This document shows positions 11,492 through 20,215 of a stretch of 64,000 bases of DNA, one piece after another. A program made the position numbers and the translations under genes. Source of the stretch: Azospirillum thermophilum (GTDB lineage Bacteria > Pseudomonadota > Alphaproteobacteria > Azospirillales > Azospirillaceae); contig NZ_CP029357.1 in the NCBI RefSeq assembly GCF_003130795.1, positions 124,001 through 188,000 of the forward strand, given 5' to 3'. Each line of letters starts with the position of its first letter. The stretch's first letter is position 1. The notes beneath the pieces are model-generated. The model had not been told where the DNA came from. It saw only the letters and a list, made by a program, of their open reading frames with translations, and searched no databases.

Positions 11492-12127
11492 ATGCCCCAC
11501 ATCGTGCTGCTCGGCGACTCCGTCTTCGACAACACCGCCTATGTCGGCGGCGGCCCGGACGTGATCCGGCTGCTGCGGGAACGGCTTCCGGCCGGCTGGC
11601 AGGCGACGCTCTGCGCGGTGGACGGGGCGGTCACCGGCAGCGTGGCGCGGCAGCTCGACCGCCTTCCCGCCGATGCGACCCATCTGGTGCTCAGCGCCGG
11701 CGGCAACGATGCGCTGGGCCATGCGCGGGTGCTGGACGAGGGGGCGCGCTCGGTCGCCGGGGCGGTCGTCCAGCTCGCCCAGGTGCGCGAGCAGTTCCGC
11801 GACGACTATGCCGCCATGCTCGACGGCGTGCTGGCGCGCGGGCTGCCGCTGGCGGTCTGCACCATCTACGACGCACGCTATCCCGACCCGGTGCGGCAGC
11901 GGCTGGTCGTCACCGGCCTGTCGCTCTTCAACGACATCATCACCCGCGCCGCCTTCTCGCGCGGGCTGCCACTGCTCGACCTCCGGCTGATCTGCGACGA
12001 TCCCGGCGACTACGCCAACCCGATCGAGCCGTCGGTGCAGGGCGGCACCAAGATCGCCAGGGCGATCCTGCGGCTGATGACGGCGCATGACTGGTCCTCG
12101 CCGCACAGCAGCGTGATCGCCCGCTGA
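11492..12127 (+). CDS. SGNH/GDSL-family hydrolase
   Basis: A 211-residue predicted cytoplasmic hydrolase. Block I GDS (residues 8-10, nucleophile Ser10) lies in HIVLLGDSVFDN, and block III GGND in LVLSAGGNDALG. Near the C-terminus, where SGNH enzymes normally carry the catalytic DxxH, the sequence reads DDPGDYANPIEPS, with no histidine in that position; catalysis may use another residue or be lost. No signal peptide is apparent. It precedes hutG by 110 bases on the same strand. Its role in histidine breakdown is not evident; hydrolysis of an ester or amide produced by the oxygenase is only speculation. Confidence 0.8.
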   Translation: MPHIVLLGDSVFDNTAYVGGGPDVIRLLRERLPAGWQATLCAVDGAVTGSVARQLDRLPADATHLVLSAGGNDALGHARVLDEGARSVAGAVVQLAQVREQFRDDYAAMLDGVLARGLPLAVCTIYDARYPDPVRQRLVVTGLSLFNDIITRAAFSRGLPLLDLRLICDDPGDYANPIEPSVQGGTKIARAILRLMTAHDWSSPHSSVIAR

Positions 12128-12170
12128 TCCGGCGTCCTCCGCAGCGGCTTTTCCCTGGAGTACTCCATAT

Positions 12171-12180
12171 TGTATGTACA
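12171..12180. promoter_or_regulatory. HutC-type operator upstream of hutG
   Basis: TGTATGTACA, within the larger near-palindrome TTGTATGTACATAA, 58 bases before hutG. It has the same TGTAYRTACA core as the sites at 4929 and 11324. It likely places hutG-hutF under HutC or its paralogue. Confidence 0.65.
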
Positions 12181-12237
12181 TAATCCCTGCAGTTCAGGCG
12201 ACCGCCGGGTTCCGCCGTCCGCAGGGAGTGAGAGGGT

Positions 12238-13038
12238 ATGGAGGTCTTCGGGTTCCGCGCCGCGCGCCGGCCGGTGCTGGTCAGCATGCCGCATGTCGGC
12301 ACCGCCCTGCCGGACGGCTTCGCCGACCGGCTGGTTCCCGCGGCGCGCGGCCTGTGCGACACCGACTGGCACCTGCCGCAGCTCTATGATTTCCTGGAGG
12401 ATCTCGGCGTCGGGCTGATCCAGGCGCGCTACTCGCGCTTCGTCATCGACCTCAACCGGCCGAGCGACGACACGCCGCTCTACAGCGGCGCCACAACCGG
12501 CCTCTGCCCCTCCACCCTGTTCGACGGCCAGCCCCTCTACCTGCAGGGCGCCGAGCCCGACAAGGCGGAGGTCGCCCGGCGGGTGGAGACCTACTGGCGG
12601 CCCTACCACGAGGCCCTGACCGCGGAGATGACGCGGCTGCGCGAGCGGTTCGGCCGGGCGGTGCTGTTCGACGCCCACTCCATCCGCTCGGTCGTGCCGC
12701 GCCTGTTCGAGGGGCGGCTGCCCGACCTCAACCTCGGCACCAACGACGGGCGCAGCCTCGACGCCGGTCTCGGCGCCCGGCTGGAGGCGGTGTGCGCCGC
12801 CGCCGGGGCGGACGGCTTCACCCATGTGCGCGACGGCCGCTTCAAGGGCGGCCACATCACCCGCCATTTCGGCCGTCCGGACGAGGGCTGGCACGCCGTC
12901 CAGCTCGAAATGGCGCAGCTCACCTACATGCGGGAGGAGCCGCCCTTCGCCTTCGACGGGACGCGCGCCGGGCGCATCCGCCCGCATCTGCGGCGCTTCG
13001 TCGAGACGCTGGCCGCCTGGGCCGACGGCAAGGACTGA
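12238..13038 (+). CDS. hutG: N-formylglutamate amidohydrolase (HutG)
   Basis: Last step of the five-step histidine pathway: N-formyl-L-glutamate plus water gives glutamate and formate. The 266-residue protein shows the family blocks LVSMPHVG near the start, DTDWHLPQLYDF, RYSRFVIDLNRP, VLFDAHSIRS, DLNLGTNDG and FKGGHITRHFG, with conserved histidines suited to a metal site. The ATG at 12238 follows a purine-rich GGGAGTGAGAGG. It pairs with hutF 32 bases downstream, and the two enzymes act in sequence. Confidence 0.95.
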   Translation: MEVFGFRAARRPVLVSMPHVGTALPDGFADRLVPAARGLCDTDWHLPQLYDFLEDLGVGLIQARYSRFVIDLNRPSDDTPLYSGATTGLCPSTLFDGQPLYLQGAEPDKAEVARRVETYWRPYHEALTAEMTRLRERFGRAVLFDAHSIRSVVPRLFEGRLPDLNLGTNDGRSLDAGLGARLEAVCAAAGADGFTHVRDGRFKGGHITRHFGRPDEGWHAVQLEMAQLTYMREEPPFAFDGTRAGRIRPHLRRFVETLAAWADGKD

Positions 13039-13070
13039 GGGACCGGGTCGAGGAGACGGGAGGGACGACG

Positions 13071-14465
13071 ATGGACCGCTTGACCGGCCTGTTCTGCGAC
13101 CGCGCCCTGCTGCCGGACGGCTGGGCCGGCGACGTGGCGCTCCGTTTCGATGCGCAGGGGGCGCTGGCCGCGGTGGAGGTCGGGGCCGCCGCCGGCGACC
13201 TGCCGCGCGCCGCCGGCCCGGTGATCCCCGGCATGCCGAACCTGCACAGCCATGCCTTCCAGCGGGCGATGGCCGGGCTGGCCGAGCGGGCCGGACCGTC
13301 GGAGGACAGCTTCTGGACCTGGCGGGAGGCGATGTACGGCTTCGTCCGCCGCCTCACCCCCGACGCGGCGGAGGCGATCGCCGCCCTGCTCTACATGGAG
13401 ATGCTGAAGCAGGGCTATACCGCGGTGGCGGAGTTCCACTACCTGCATCACGACACCGACGGGCGCCCTTATGCCGACCGGGCGGAGATGTCGCGGCGCA
13501 TCCTCGCCGCCGCCGACACCGCCGGCATCGGGCTGACCCATCTGCCGGTGCTCTATGCCCACAGCGGCTTCGGCGGCAGGCCGCCATCCGACGGGCAGCG
13601 GCGCTTCATCAACGACGTGGACGGGCTGCTGTCGATCGTCGCGGCGATGCGCGGCGCGCTCGACGGCCGGGCCGGCCGCCGCGTCGGGCTGGCGCTCCAC
13701 TCGCTGCGCGCCGTGACGCCGGAGGAGATGCGCGACGCGCTCGCCGGACTGGAGGCCATCGCCCCCGGCGCCCCCATCCATATCCACATCGCCGAGCAGA
13801 CGGCGGAGGTCGACGACTGCGTCGCCTGGAGCGGCCGGCGTCCGGTGGAATGGCTGCTGGACAACGCGCCGGTGGACGGCCGCTGGTGCCTCGTCCACGC
13901 CACCCACCTGACCGGGACGGAAGTGACCGGCCTCGCCGCCACTGGCGCGGTCGCCGGCCTTTGCCCGACGACGGAGGCCAATCTCGGCGACGGGCTGTTT
14001 CCCGCCGTCCCCTTCCTGGCGCAGGGCGGGCGGTTCGGCGTGGGGTCGGACAGCCACATCTCGGTCTCGGCGGCGGAGGAGCTGCGCATCCTGGAGTATG
14101 GCCAGCGGCTGGTGCAGCGGCGGCGCAACGTGCTGCGGGCCGGGCCGGGAGCGTCGATCGGCAGCGGCCTCTATCAGGCGGCGGTGGCGGGCGGCGCCCG
14201 GGCGCTCGGCCAGCCGGCGGTGGAGGGCGGCATCCGCGTCGGTCAGCCGGCCGACCTCGTCGTGCTCGACGCCGACAACCCGAAGCTGCTCGCCCGCCGG
14301 GACGACAGCCTGCTCGACGCCTATGTCTTCGCCGGGGACGGCCATGCCGTGCGCGACGTCATCGCCGCCGGCCGCCCGGTCGTCCGCGACGGCCGCCACC
14401 TGCGCGAGGACGCCATCACCGCCGCCTACCGCCGCGCCCTCGCCGCGCTGGGGGAGGCGGCGTAG
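13071..14465 (+). CDS. hutF: Formimidoylglutamate deiminase (HutF)
   Basis: Fourth step in five-step organisms: N-formimino-L-glutamate to N-formyl-L-glutamate and ammonia. A 464-residue amidohydrolase with metal-binding HSH in PGMPNLHSHAFQRAMAG, the MEMLKQGYTAVAEFHYLHHD helix-strand, HIHIAEQ, CLVHATHL and GVGSDSHISVS. The ATG at 13071 lies after hutG with only 32 bases between; a longer frame inside hutG is ignored. Presence of hutF and hutG shows this organism uses the deiminase route rather than direct formiminoglutamase. Confidence 0.95.
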   Translation: MDRLTGLFCDRALLPDGWAGDVALRFDAQGALAAVEVGAAAGDLPRAAGPVIPGMPNLHSHAFQRAMAGLAERAGPSEDSFWTWREAMYGFVRRLTPDAAEAIAALLYMEMLKQGYTAVAEFHYLHHDTDGRPYADRAEMSRRILAAADTAGIGLTHLPVLYAHSGFGGRPPSDGQRRFINDVDGLLSIVAAMRGALDGRAGRRVGLALHSLRAVTPEEMRDALAGLEAIAPGAPIHIHIAEQTAEVDDCVAWSGRRPVEWLLDNAPVDGRWCLVHATHLTGTEVTGLAATGAVAGLCPTTEANLGDGLFPAVPFLAQGGRFGVGSDSHISVSAAEELRILEYGQRLVQRRRNVLRAGPGASIGSGLYQAAVAGGARALGQPAVEGGIRVGQPADLVVLDADNPKLLARRDDSLLDAYVFAGDGHAVRDVIAAGRPVVRDGRHLREDAITAAYRRALAALGEAA

Positions 14466-14513
14466 CGGGATCCGGACAGCGGGCCGTGCCGGGCGGGCGG
14501 CGGTCCGGCCGGC

Positions 14514-15548
14514 TCAGCCGTTGCCCATCAGCATGCGGTAGCGGATCTGGTCGAAGACGACCGCGAGGATCAGCAGCCCGCCGAGCAGCACCATCTGCAG
14601 GTAGGAGCCGATCTGCGCCAGGTTCATCCCGTTCTGCACCAGAACGATGAAGAAGGCGCCCAGCACCACGGTCTCCACCCGGCCGATGCCGCCGCGCAGC
14701 GAGACGCCGGCGATGACGCAGGCGGCGATGGATTCCAGTGCGATCGTGCCGCCCAGGTTGGCCTCTCCCGACTCCACGCGGGCGGTGAGCAGGAGGCCGG
14801 TCAGCGCGGCGACGAGCGCGCACAGCGTGTAGGCGAAGACCAGCGTGCGGCGGGTGTCGATGGCCGACAGGTGGGCCGCCTTGATGTTGCCGCCCACCGC
14901 ATGGATGTGGGCGCCGGTGCGGGTGCGCGCCATCACCACCCAGATGAGGCAGACCGCCACCGCGGCCACCAGCACCGGCACCGGGACGCCGAGCCAGCGT
15001 CCGAAGCCGAAGAGGTCGGCGAACTCGTGGGGCAGGCCCGACACCGGGACGCCGCCGGTCAGGAACAGCGAACCGCCGGCCGCGACCGAGCTGACGCCCA
15101 GAGTCATGATGAAGGGCGACACGCCGAAATAGGCGACGCCGACACCGTTGGCCACGCCGACCAGCCCCGCCGCCGCGCAGCCGGCGAGCGCGCCGAGCAC
15201 GATGACCGGCACCACCGCGTCGGGCAGCACGGCCCCCAGCGCCGCCATGACCAGCGCCGAGACCACCGAGGTGAGGGCGACCGTCGCCCCGACCGACAGG
15301 TCGAAGCCGCCGGTGATCAGCACCACCATCTGCCCCAGCGACACCAGCATCAGATAGACCGACTGGCGCGCCACATTGACGAGGTTGTCCACCGTCAGGA
15401 ACCGGTCGGAGGCGGTGCCGAAGACGATGATGGCGGCGAGCAGGAAGAAGGGCAGCACGCCCAGCCGCAGGAACAGCGCGCGGCTGAGCGCCCGCAGGCG
15501 GGGGGACGCGGTGGTCGGGACCGGTTCGGTGGAGGAGGTGGCGCTCAT
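14514..15548 (-). CDS. Sugar-type ABC transporter permease (RbsC family)
   Basis: Inner-membrane permease of a carbohydrate-uptake type 2 importer, 344 residues with eight or more hydrophobic segments. It contains the conserved GGFDLSVGATVALTSVVSA block near residue 80 and the NGVGVAYFGVSPFIMTLGVSS segment typical of RbsC-like proteins. Start overlaps the ATPase stop by four bases (15545-15548). It is the last gene of the leftward pxp operon; the real substrate may not be a sugar. Confidence 0.92.
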   Translation of the reverse strand: MSATSSTEPVPTTASPRLRALSRALFLRLGVLPFFLLAAIIVFGTASDRFLTVDNLVNVARQSVYLMLVSLGQMVVLITGGFDLSVGATVALTSVVSALVMAALGAVLPDAVVPVIVLGALAGCAAAGLVGVANGVGVAYFGVSPFIMTLGVSSVAAGGSLFLTGGVPVSGLPHEFADLFGFGRWLGVPVPVLVAAVAVCLIWVVMARTRTGAHIHAVGGNIKAAHLSAIDTRRTLVFAYTLCALVAALTGLLLTARVESGEANLGGTIALESIAACVIAGVSLRGGIGRVETVVLGAFFIVLVQNGMNLAQIGSYLQMVLLGGLLILAVVFDQIRYRMLMGNG

Positions 15549-17083
15549 GCGGGCAGTCTCGCGGCTTCGGATTGCAGGGGGACTCCGGGGGGCGGAGGAT
15601 CGTCGAAGAAGTGGGCGAGGATGGCGGCTTCGCTGATGGCGTCGCCCTCCAGCTCGGCGGCGATGCGGCCGTGCGAGAAGACCAGCAGCCGGTGGGCGAG
15701 GTTCATGACCTCCGGCAGGTCGGAGGAGATCACCACCACCGCCTTTCCGGCCTCCGTCAGGTCGCGGATCAGCCGGTAGATGGCGGCGCGGGCGCCCATG
15801 TCGACGCCGACCGTCGGCTCGTCGAAGATGTAGAGGTCGTAGTCCCGGCCGAGGCCGCGGCCGAACAGCGTCTTCTGCTGGTTGCCGCCGGAGAGCTGGG
15901 CGACCGGACGGCCGCGATAGGCGGGCGGCAGCTCGACCCGCTCGGCGGTCACCTCGCAGCGGCTGCGGATCCGCCGCCAGGGCAGCAGGCCGAACCGTCC
16001 ACCCGACCCCTCCAGCATGCCCTGGGCGAGGTTGTCGCGGGCGGTGAAGGCGAGCTGCAGCCCTTCGGTCTTGCGGTCGGGCGGCAGGTAGCAGGCGCCC
16101 GCCAGCATCAATGCGCGGGTACCGCGGCCGGTGACGTCCCGGCCCTTCAGCGTCACGTGGCCGGCCTCGACCGGCAGCAGCCCCATCAGGGCACGGAAGC
16201 CGCGCGACTTGCCGGAGCCGACGAGGCCGGCGATCCCCAGCACCTCGCCCGGCCGCACCTCCAGGTCGATGCCGTGGACGCCCCAGGCCCGCAGCCCCTG
16301 GACGCGGAGCAGCGGCGGGCCGGGATTGCGGGCGATGACGGGATAGACCTCGGCGATGGCGCGGCCGGCCATCATCTCCAGCAGCTCCGCCTCGCTGGTT
16401 CCGGCCATGGCGACGGTGCCGATCTTGGCCCCGTCGCGCAGCACGGTGACGCGGTCGGCGATGCGGGCGAACTCCTGCATCCGGTGCGAGATGTAGATGA
16501 TGCCGACGCCGCGCGCCTTCATGCGGGCGATCACCGCGAACAGATGGTCGACCTCGCGGTCGGTCAGCGAGGCGGTCGGCTCGTCGAGGATCAGGATGCC
16601 GACCTCGCCGTGCAGCGCCTTGGCGATCTCCACCATCTGCTGCTCGGCACGGCTCAGCGTGGCGACGCGGCGGCGCGGGTCGATCGGGAAGTCGAGGTCG
16701 GCGAACAGGGCCCTGGCCCTGCGCAGCATGGCGGCGCGGTCGAGGAAGGGACCGCGGCGCGGCTCGTCGCCGAGGAAGAGGTTCTCCGCCACGGTCAGGG
16801 TGGGGACCAGCGAGAATTCCTGGAACACCGCGGAGATGCCGGCGGCGCGGGCGTCGGCGACGCCGGAGAAGCGGACGTTGCGGCCGCGCACCAGGATCTC
16901 GCCGTCGCTGGGGGCGGACACGCCGGCCAGCAGGGAGATCAGGGTGGACTTGCCGGCGCCGTTCTCCCCGAACAGCACATGGACCTCGCCGGCATGCAGG
17001 TCGAAATCGACCCGGTCGAGCGCGGTGACGCCGGGATAGCGCTTGGTCAGGGCAACGGTACGGATCAGGACGGAATGGGACAT
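15545..17083 (-). CDS. Sugar-type ABC transporter, duplicated ATP-binding protein (RbsA family)
   Basis: Energy-coupling subunit with two fused ATPase domains, 512 residues. The first half has a complete Walker A GENGAGKS, signature LSRAEQQMVEIAKAL and Walker B LILDEPTASL. The second half has the degenerate Walker A GLVGSGKS and a signature LSGGNQQKTLFGRGL with IFDEPTVGVDMGAR. This asymmetry is usual for RbsA/MglA proteins. It follows the binding-protein gene by about 100 bases and is coupled to the permease. Confidence 0.93.
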   Translation of the reverse strand: MSHSVLIRTVALTKRYPGVTALDRVDFDLHAGEVHVLFGENGAGKSTLISLLAGVSAPSDGEILVRGRNVRFSGVADARAAGISAVFQEFSLVPTLTVAENLFLGDEPRRGPFLDRAAMLRRARALFADLDFPIDPRRRVATLSRAEQQMVEIAKALHGEVGILILDEPTASLTDREVDHLFAVIARMKARGVGIIYISHRMQEFARIADRVTVLRDGAKIGTVAMAGTSEAELLEMMAGRAIAEVYPVIARNPGPPLLRVQGLRAWGVHGIDLEVRPGEVLGIAGLVGSGKSRGFRALMGLLPVEAGHVTLKGRDVTGRGTRALMLAGACYLPPDRKTEGLQLAFTARDNLAQGMLEGSGGRFGLLPWRRIRSRCEVTAERVELPPAYRGRPVAQLSGGNQQKTLFGRGLGRDYDLYIFDEPTVGVDMGARAAIYRLIRDLTEAGKAVVVISSDLPEVMNLAHRLLVFSHGRIAAELEGDAISEAAILAHFFDDPPPPGVPLQSEAARLPA

Positions 17084-17191
17084 GCGGGCGTGTCCTGGAT
17101 TGGGGCGGTCGCGGGCCGCCTCCGGCCCCCGGTGGTCGTGGGGGGTGGGGCCGGAAGGCGGCCCGCGTGCCGTCGCTTCGCCGCGGTTACT

Positions 17192-18268
17192 TCACGCTGA
17201 AGACCGGGGTGAAGGACTCCGGGGAAGGATGGCGTCGCGCGGCACCTTGTCGACGTTGGCCTTGTCGACGACGAAGATCTTCGGGCCGACATGCTTGACG
17301 AGCTCCTGCTTCTCCAGCGCGCGCACCGCCTGATCGACGGCGATGCGGCCCTGGATGACCATGGAGTCCGCAGGCGCCGCCTGGATGAAGCCGCGCTTGA
17401 TGCCCTGGTGGACGCCGGGGGTCATGTAGAAGGCGATCAGGCCGATCCTGTCGGTCAGGCCGCGCTCGCGCAGCAGACCCTGGGCCGCCTCGGCGGTCAC
17501 GGCGGTGCCGGCGATGTACTTCACGTCGGGAGTCGCCTGCAGCACATCCTCGACGAGGCGGAGCTGCGCCTCCTTGCCGGTGTCGCCGTAGCGCGGCTCA
17601 AGCACCTCGACGGCCGAGCCGGCGACCGCCTCGTGGAAGCCCTTGTTGGCCGCCTCCACCCAGCCGGCGCCGGCCGGGCCGGGGAACCAGCCGACCTTGA
17701 CCTTGGGGCTGCCGGCGGGATGCTTCTGCGCGAGATAGCGGCCGGCCTCGTAGCCCATGGTGTGGAAGGAGACCAGCGACTTGGCGGTCAGCGCGGGAGA
17801 GGAGATGCCGTTGATCACGTCGATCACCGGGATGCCCTTCTTCGCCACCTCGCCCACCAGATTGTTAAGTCCGTCGAGCGAGATGGCGCCGATCACCACG
17901 GCGTCGGCGCCGCGCGCCACGCAATTCTCGATCTGGCTGATCTGCTTGTTCAGCTCGGTGTAGCCGCCGGCCTCCACCACGTTGACCTTGACGCCCAGCC
18001 GCCGGGCCTCCTCGACCACGCCGTAGTCGACGCCCAGCCAGTAGGCGTCCTTCATGTGCGGGAAGGAGACGCAGATGTCCCACGGCTTCGACGCCTTGGG
18101 CAGCGGCGTGTAGGAGATGTCCTTCGGCTTGCCCTCGGCGGAGAAGGCGGGGACCACCTCCGCCGCCGGGTAGGGGAACCAGTCGGCGGCGGACGCGCTG
18201 CCGGCAGAGACGGCGAGGGAGGCGGCGAGGCAGGATCCCAGGAAAAAGGCACGAGCGGGGGCAGTCAT
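17192..18268 (-). CDS. TorT-like periplasmic binding protein, frameshifted at the C-terminus
   Basis: Exported substrate-binding protein of the periplasmic-binding-protein type I fold, 358 residues as read. The signal peptide ends near SAGSASA before ADWFPYP. The body (SKPWDICVSFPHMKDAYWLG, GADAVVIGAISLDGL, KVGWFPGPAGAGW) resembles TorT, the TMAO-sensing partner of TorS. Here no torS or torR is adjacent and the gene precedes sugar-type ABC genes, so it probably serves that transporter. The last residues PRSPSPRSSA are out of frame: adding one C to the run at 17221-17224 gives PESFTPVFSVK and a stop at 17187-17189, a typical family end. ATG 18268 is preferred over GTG 18283. Confidence 0.85.
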   Translation of the reverse strand: MTAPARAFFLGSCLAASLAVSAGSASAADWFPYPAAEVVPAFSAEGKPKDISYTPLPKASKPWDICVSFPHMKDAYWLGVDYGVVEEARRLGVKVNVVEAGGYTELNKQISQIENCVARGADAVVIGAISLDGLNNLVGEVAKKGIPVIDVINGISSPALTAKSLVSFHTMGYEAGRYLAQKHPAGSPKVKVGWFPGPAGAGWVEAANKGFHEAVAGSAVEVLEPRYGDTGKEAQLRLVEDVLQATPDVKYIAGTAVTAEAAQGLLRERGLTDRIGLIAFYMTPGVHQGIKRGFIQAAPADSMVIQGRIAVDQAVRALEKQELVKHVGPKIFVVDKANVDKVPRDAILPRSPSPRSSA

Positions 18269-18355
18269 GCGGGTGGTCTCCACGGCATGGGATGGACGGT
18301 CGGGGATGGGGAGCGGGGAAGGGGCCGGGGGCGGCGCGGCCGGCCGCCCCCGGTG

Positions 18356-19330
18356 TCAGGCGGCGAGCGCCTCGCGCAGGCGGGCCAGCCGCTGCGCCTC
18401 GTCGGCGCGGGCGGCCAGCGCCTGCTCCATGTCCACCTTGACGAAGCGGACGGCGGTGTGCGGCTGCATCTGGCTGATCAGGTCCATGTCGGCGGAGACC
18501 ACCGCGCCCAGCGTGAAGTAGCCGCCGCCCGACACGGCGTCGCGGTGCAGCACGATGGGCTCGGTGCCGCCCGGCACCTGGATGGAACCGTAGGGATAGC
18601 AGGCGTCGACGATGTTGGAGGGGTTGGAGCCGGCGCCGAAGGGCTGTTCGCGCGGGTTGAAGGTGAAGGGCCGGCCGCCGCGGAACCGGTAGCCCATGCG
18701 GTCGGCCTCCGGGGCCACCTTCCACTCGTCCTCGAAGAAGTTGCGGCCGGCCTCCTCGGTGATCAGGCGCCAGTAGAGGCCGGGCAGCACGCGCAGCTCC
18801 GCGCTGCGCTCCACCGTGCGGCGCAGCGCCGCCGGCACCTCCATGCCGTGCTGCACGGCCCGCGGGGACCCGAGCGGCACCATGTCGCCGCTCGCCAGCG
18901 CCCGGCCGTGGTAGCCGCCGAGCGCGCCGATGATGTAGGTGGAGCGGCTGCCCAGCGCCGGCGGGGTGTCGATGCCGCCGGAGATCGCGATGTAGGCGCG
19001 GGCGCCGCCCCTGAGATAGTCGAAGGACAGCACCTGGCCGGCACGCACCGGGAAGGCCGTCCAGGCCGGGTGCGGCTCGCCGTCGACGCGGGCCGGCAGG
19101 TCGGCGCCGGTGACCGCGACGGTGGCGTCCACCTCGAATTCGAGCTGCGGCCCCATGAAGACGGCCTCCAGCGCGGCGGCTCCCTCCGGATTGCCGACCA
19201 GCAGGTTGGCGGCGCGCAGCGCATAGCGGTCCATCGCCCCCGACATCGGGATGCCGAGATGGAAATAGCCGGGCCGGCCGAGGTCCTGGACGGTGGTCAG
19301 CAGGCCGGGGTTGAGAACCTTAAACGCCAT
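18356..19330 (-). CDS. pxpC: 5-oxoprolinase subunit C / biotin-dependent carboxyltransferase subunit 2
   Basis: KipA/AHS2-family protein of 324 residues. Family blocks seen: LNPGLLTTVQDLGRPGY at the start, PMSGAMDRYALRAANLLVGN, VAVTGADLPA, AYIAISGGIDTPPALGSRST. PxpC works with PxpB and PxpA in ATP-dependent hydrolysis of 5-oxoproline to glutamate in characterised bacteria; the same fold forms half of the carboxyltransferase domain of urea carboxylase. The start overlaps the pxpB end by eleven bases. With biotin carboxylase and carrier genes just upstream, a carboxylase role is also possible. Confidence 0.88.
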   Translation of the reverse strand: MAFKVLNPGLLTTVQDLGRPGYFHLGIPMSGAMDRYALRAANLLVGNPEGAAALEAVFMGPQLEFEVDATVAVTGADLPARVDGEPHPAWTAFPVRAGQVLSFDYLRGGARAYIAISGGIDTPPALGSRSTYIIGALGGYHGRALASGDMVPLGSPRAVQHGMEVPAALRRTVERSAELRVLPGLYWRLITEEAGRNFFEDEWKVAPEADRMGYRFRGGRPFTFNPREQPFGAGSNPSNIVDACYPYGSIQVPGGTEPIVLHRDAVSGGGYFTLGAVVSADMDLISQMQPHTAVRFVKVDMEQALAARADEAQRLARLREALAA

Positions 19331-20195
19331 GGAGAGCCTCCATCAGCCGCTGGTTGGTGCCGTCGATGTCCGCGTTGAAGGCGTCGAGGTCGAAAGTGAC
19401 CTTCCGGATGCGCGGCTCGTAGCGGTTGGCCGCGACGTCGGCGGTGATGGCGTCGTATTCCTCGCGGTCGATCGGCTTCCACTTCACGATGTCGCCGGGC
19501 CGGAAGAACACCATGAACTCGCGCAGGTAGGAGACCTTCTGCGTCGGGTCGTAGATCGGCATCGGCGTGATGCCGAACATCTGGTAGCCGCCTGCCCCGC
19601 GGACGGAATAGATGCAGCCGAAGCAGCCGCCATGGCCGATGGTGTGCTTGGGCGTGTCGGTGCGCGGGCGCAGGTATTTCGGCACCTGGATCTGCCGCTC
19701 GCGCTCGACGAGCTGGTAGAGGAAGGGCAGCCCGGCGACGAACCCCACCATCGAGACGAACCAGGGCGAGGCGTGGTGGGCGTGGATGAACTGCTCCACC
19801 GTGTCGTAGCCGTTCATCCGCGCGGCATAGTCGAGGTCCGTGCCGGCCGGATCCTGGTGCCGTTCCCGGAAGCGCATCAGCGTCTCGGTGGTCCAGGGAT
19901 CGCGGTAGTAGACGGGGATCTCGACGATCCGGGTCTGCAGCCGCTTGTCGGCCTTCTCCGCCGCCTGTTCGAGGGACTGCAGCGTGCTCATCAGCCGGTC
20001 GGGGGCGATGCGGTCCGGGTCGAACTTGATCTGGAAGCTGCCGTTCGCGGGGCAGACCTCCGTGATGCCGTCGATGTGCGCGGCACGGACGGCGTTGGTG
20101 ATGGACATGCTCTTGAAGAACGCTTCCAGCGACATCTCCTCGTCCATCTCGACGAAGATGTGCTCGTCGCCACCGTAGGAATAGCGGGTCTTCAT
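19320..20195 (-). CDS. pxpB: 5-oxoprolinase subunit B / carboxyltransferase subunit 1
   Basis: KipI/AHS1-family protein of 291 residues, longer than the usual 220-240 residues. It shows DEEMSLEAFFKSMSITNAVR, the VEIPVYYRDPW strand, GFVAGLPFLYQL and TIGHGGCFGCIYSVRGAGGYQMFGITPMP regions, where glycine-rich loops of the carboxyltransferase fold lie. It sits between accC-like and pxpC, and the two carboxyltransferase subunits should form one complex. The length and fit resemble carboxyltransferase partners more than a lone PxpB, which supports a biotin-dependent function. Confidence 0.87.
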   Translation of the reverse strand: MKTRYSYGGDEHIFVEMDEEMSLEAFFKSMSITNAVRAAHIDGITEVCPANGSFQIKFDPDRIAPDRLMSTLQSLEQAAEKADKRLQTRIVEIPVYYRDPWTTETLMRFRERHQDPAGTDLDYAARMNGYDTVEQFIHAHHASPWFVSMVGFVAGLPFLYQLVERERQIQVPKYLRPRTDTPKHTIGHGGCFGCIYSVRGAGGYQMFGITPMPIYDPTQKVSYLREFMVFFRPGDIVKWKPIDREEYDAITADVAANRYEPRIRKVTFDLDAFNADIDGTNQRLMEALHGV

Positions 20196-20215
20196 CCGGT
20201 GCTCCTATTGCGCGG

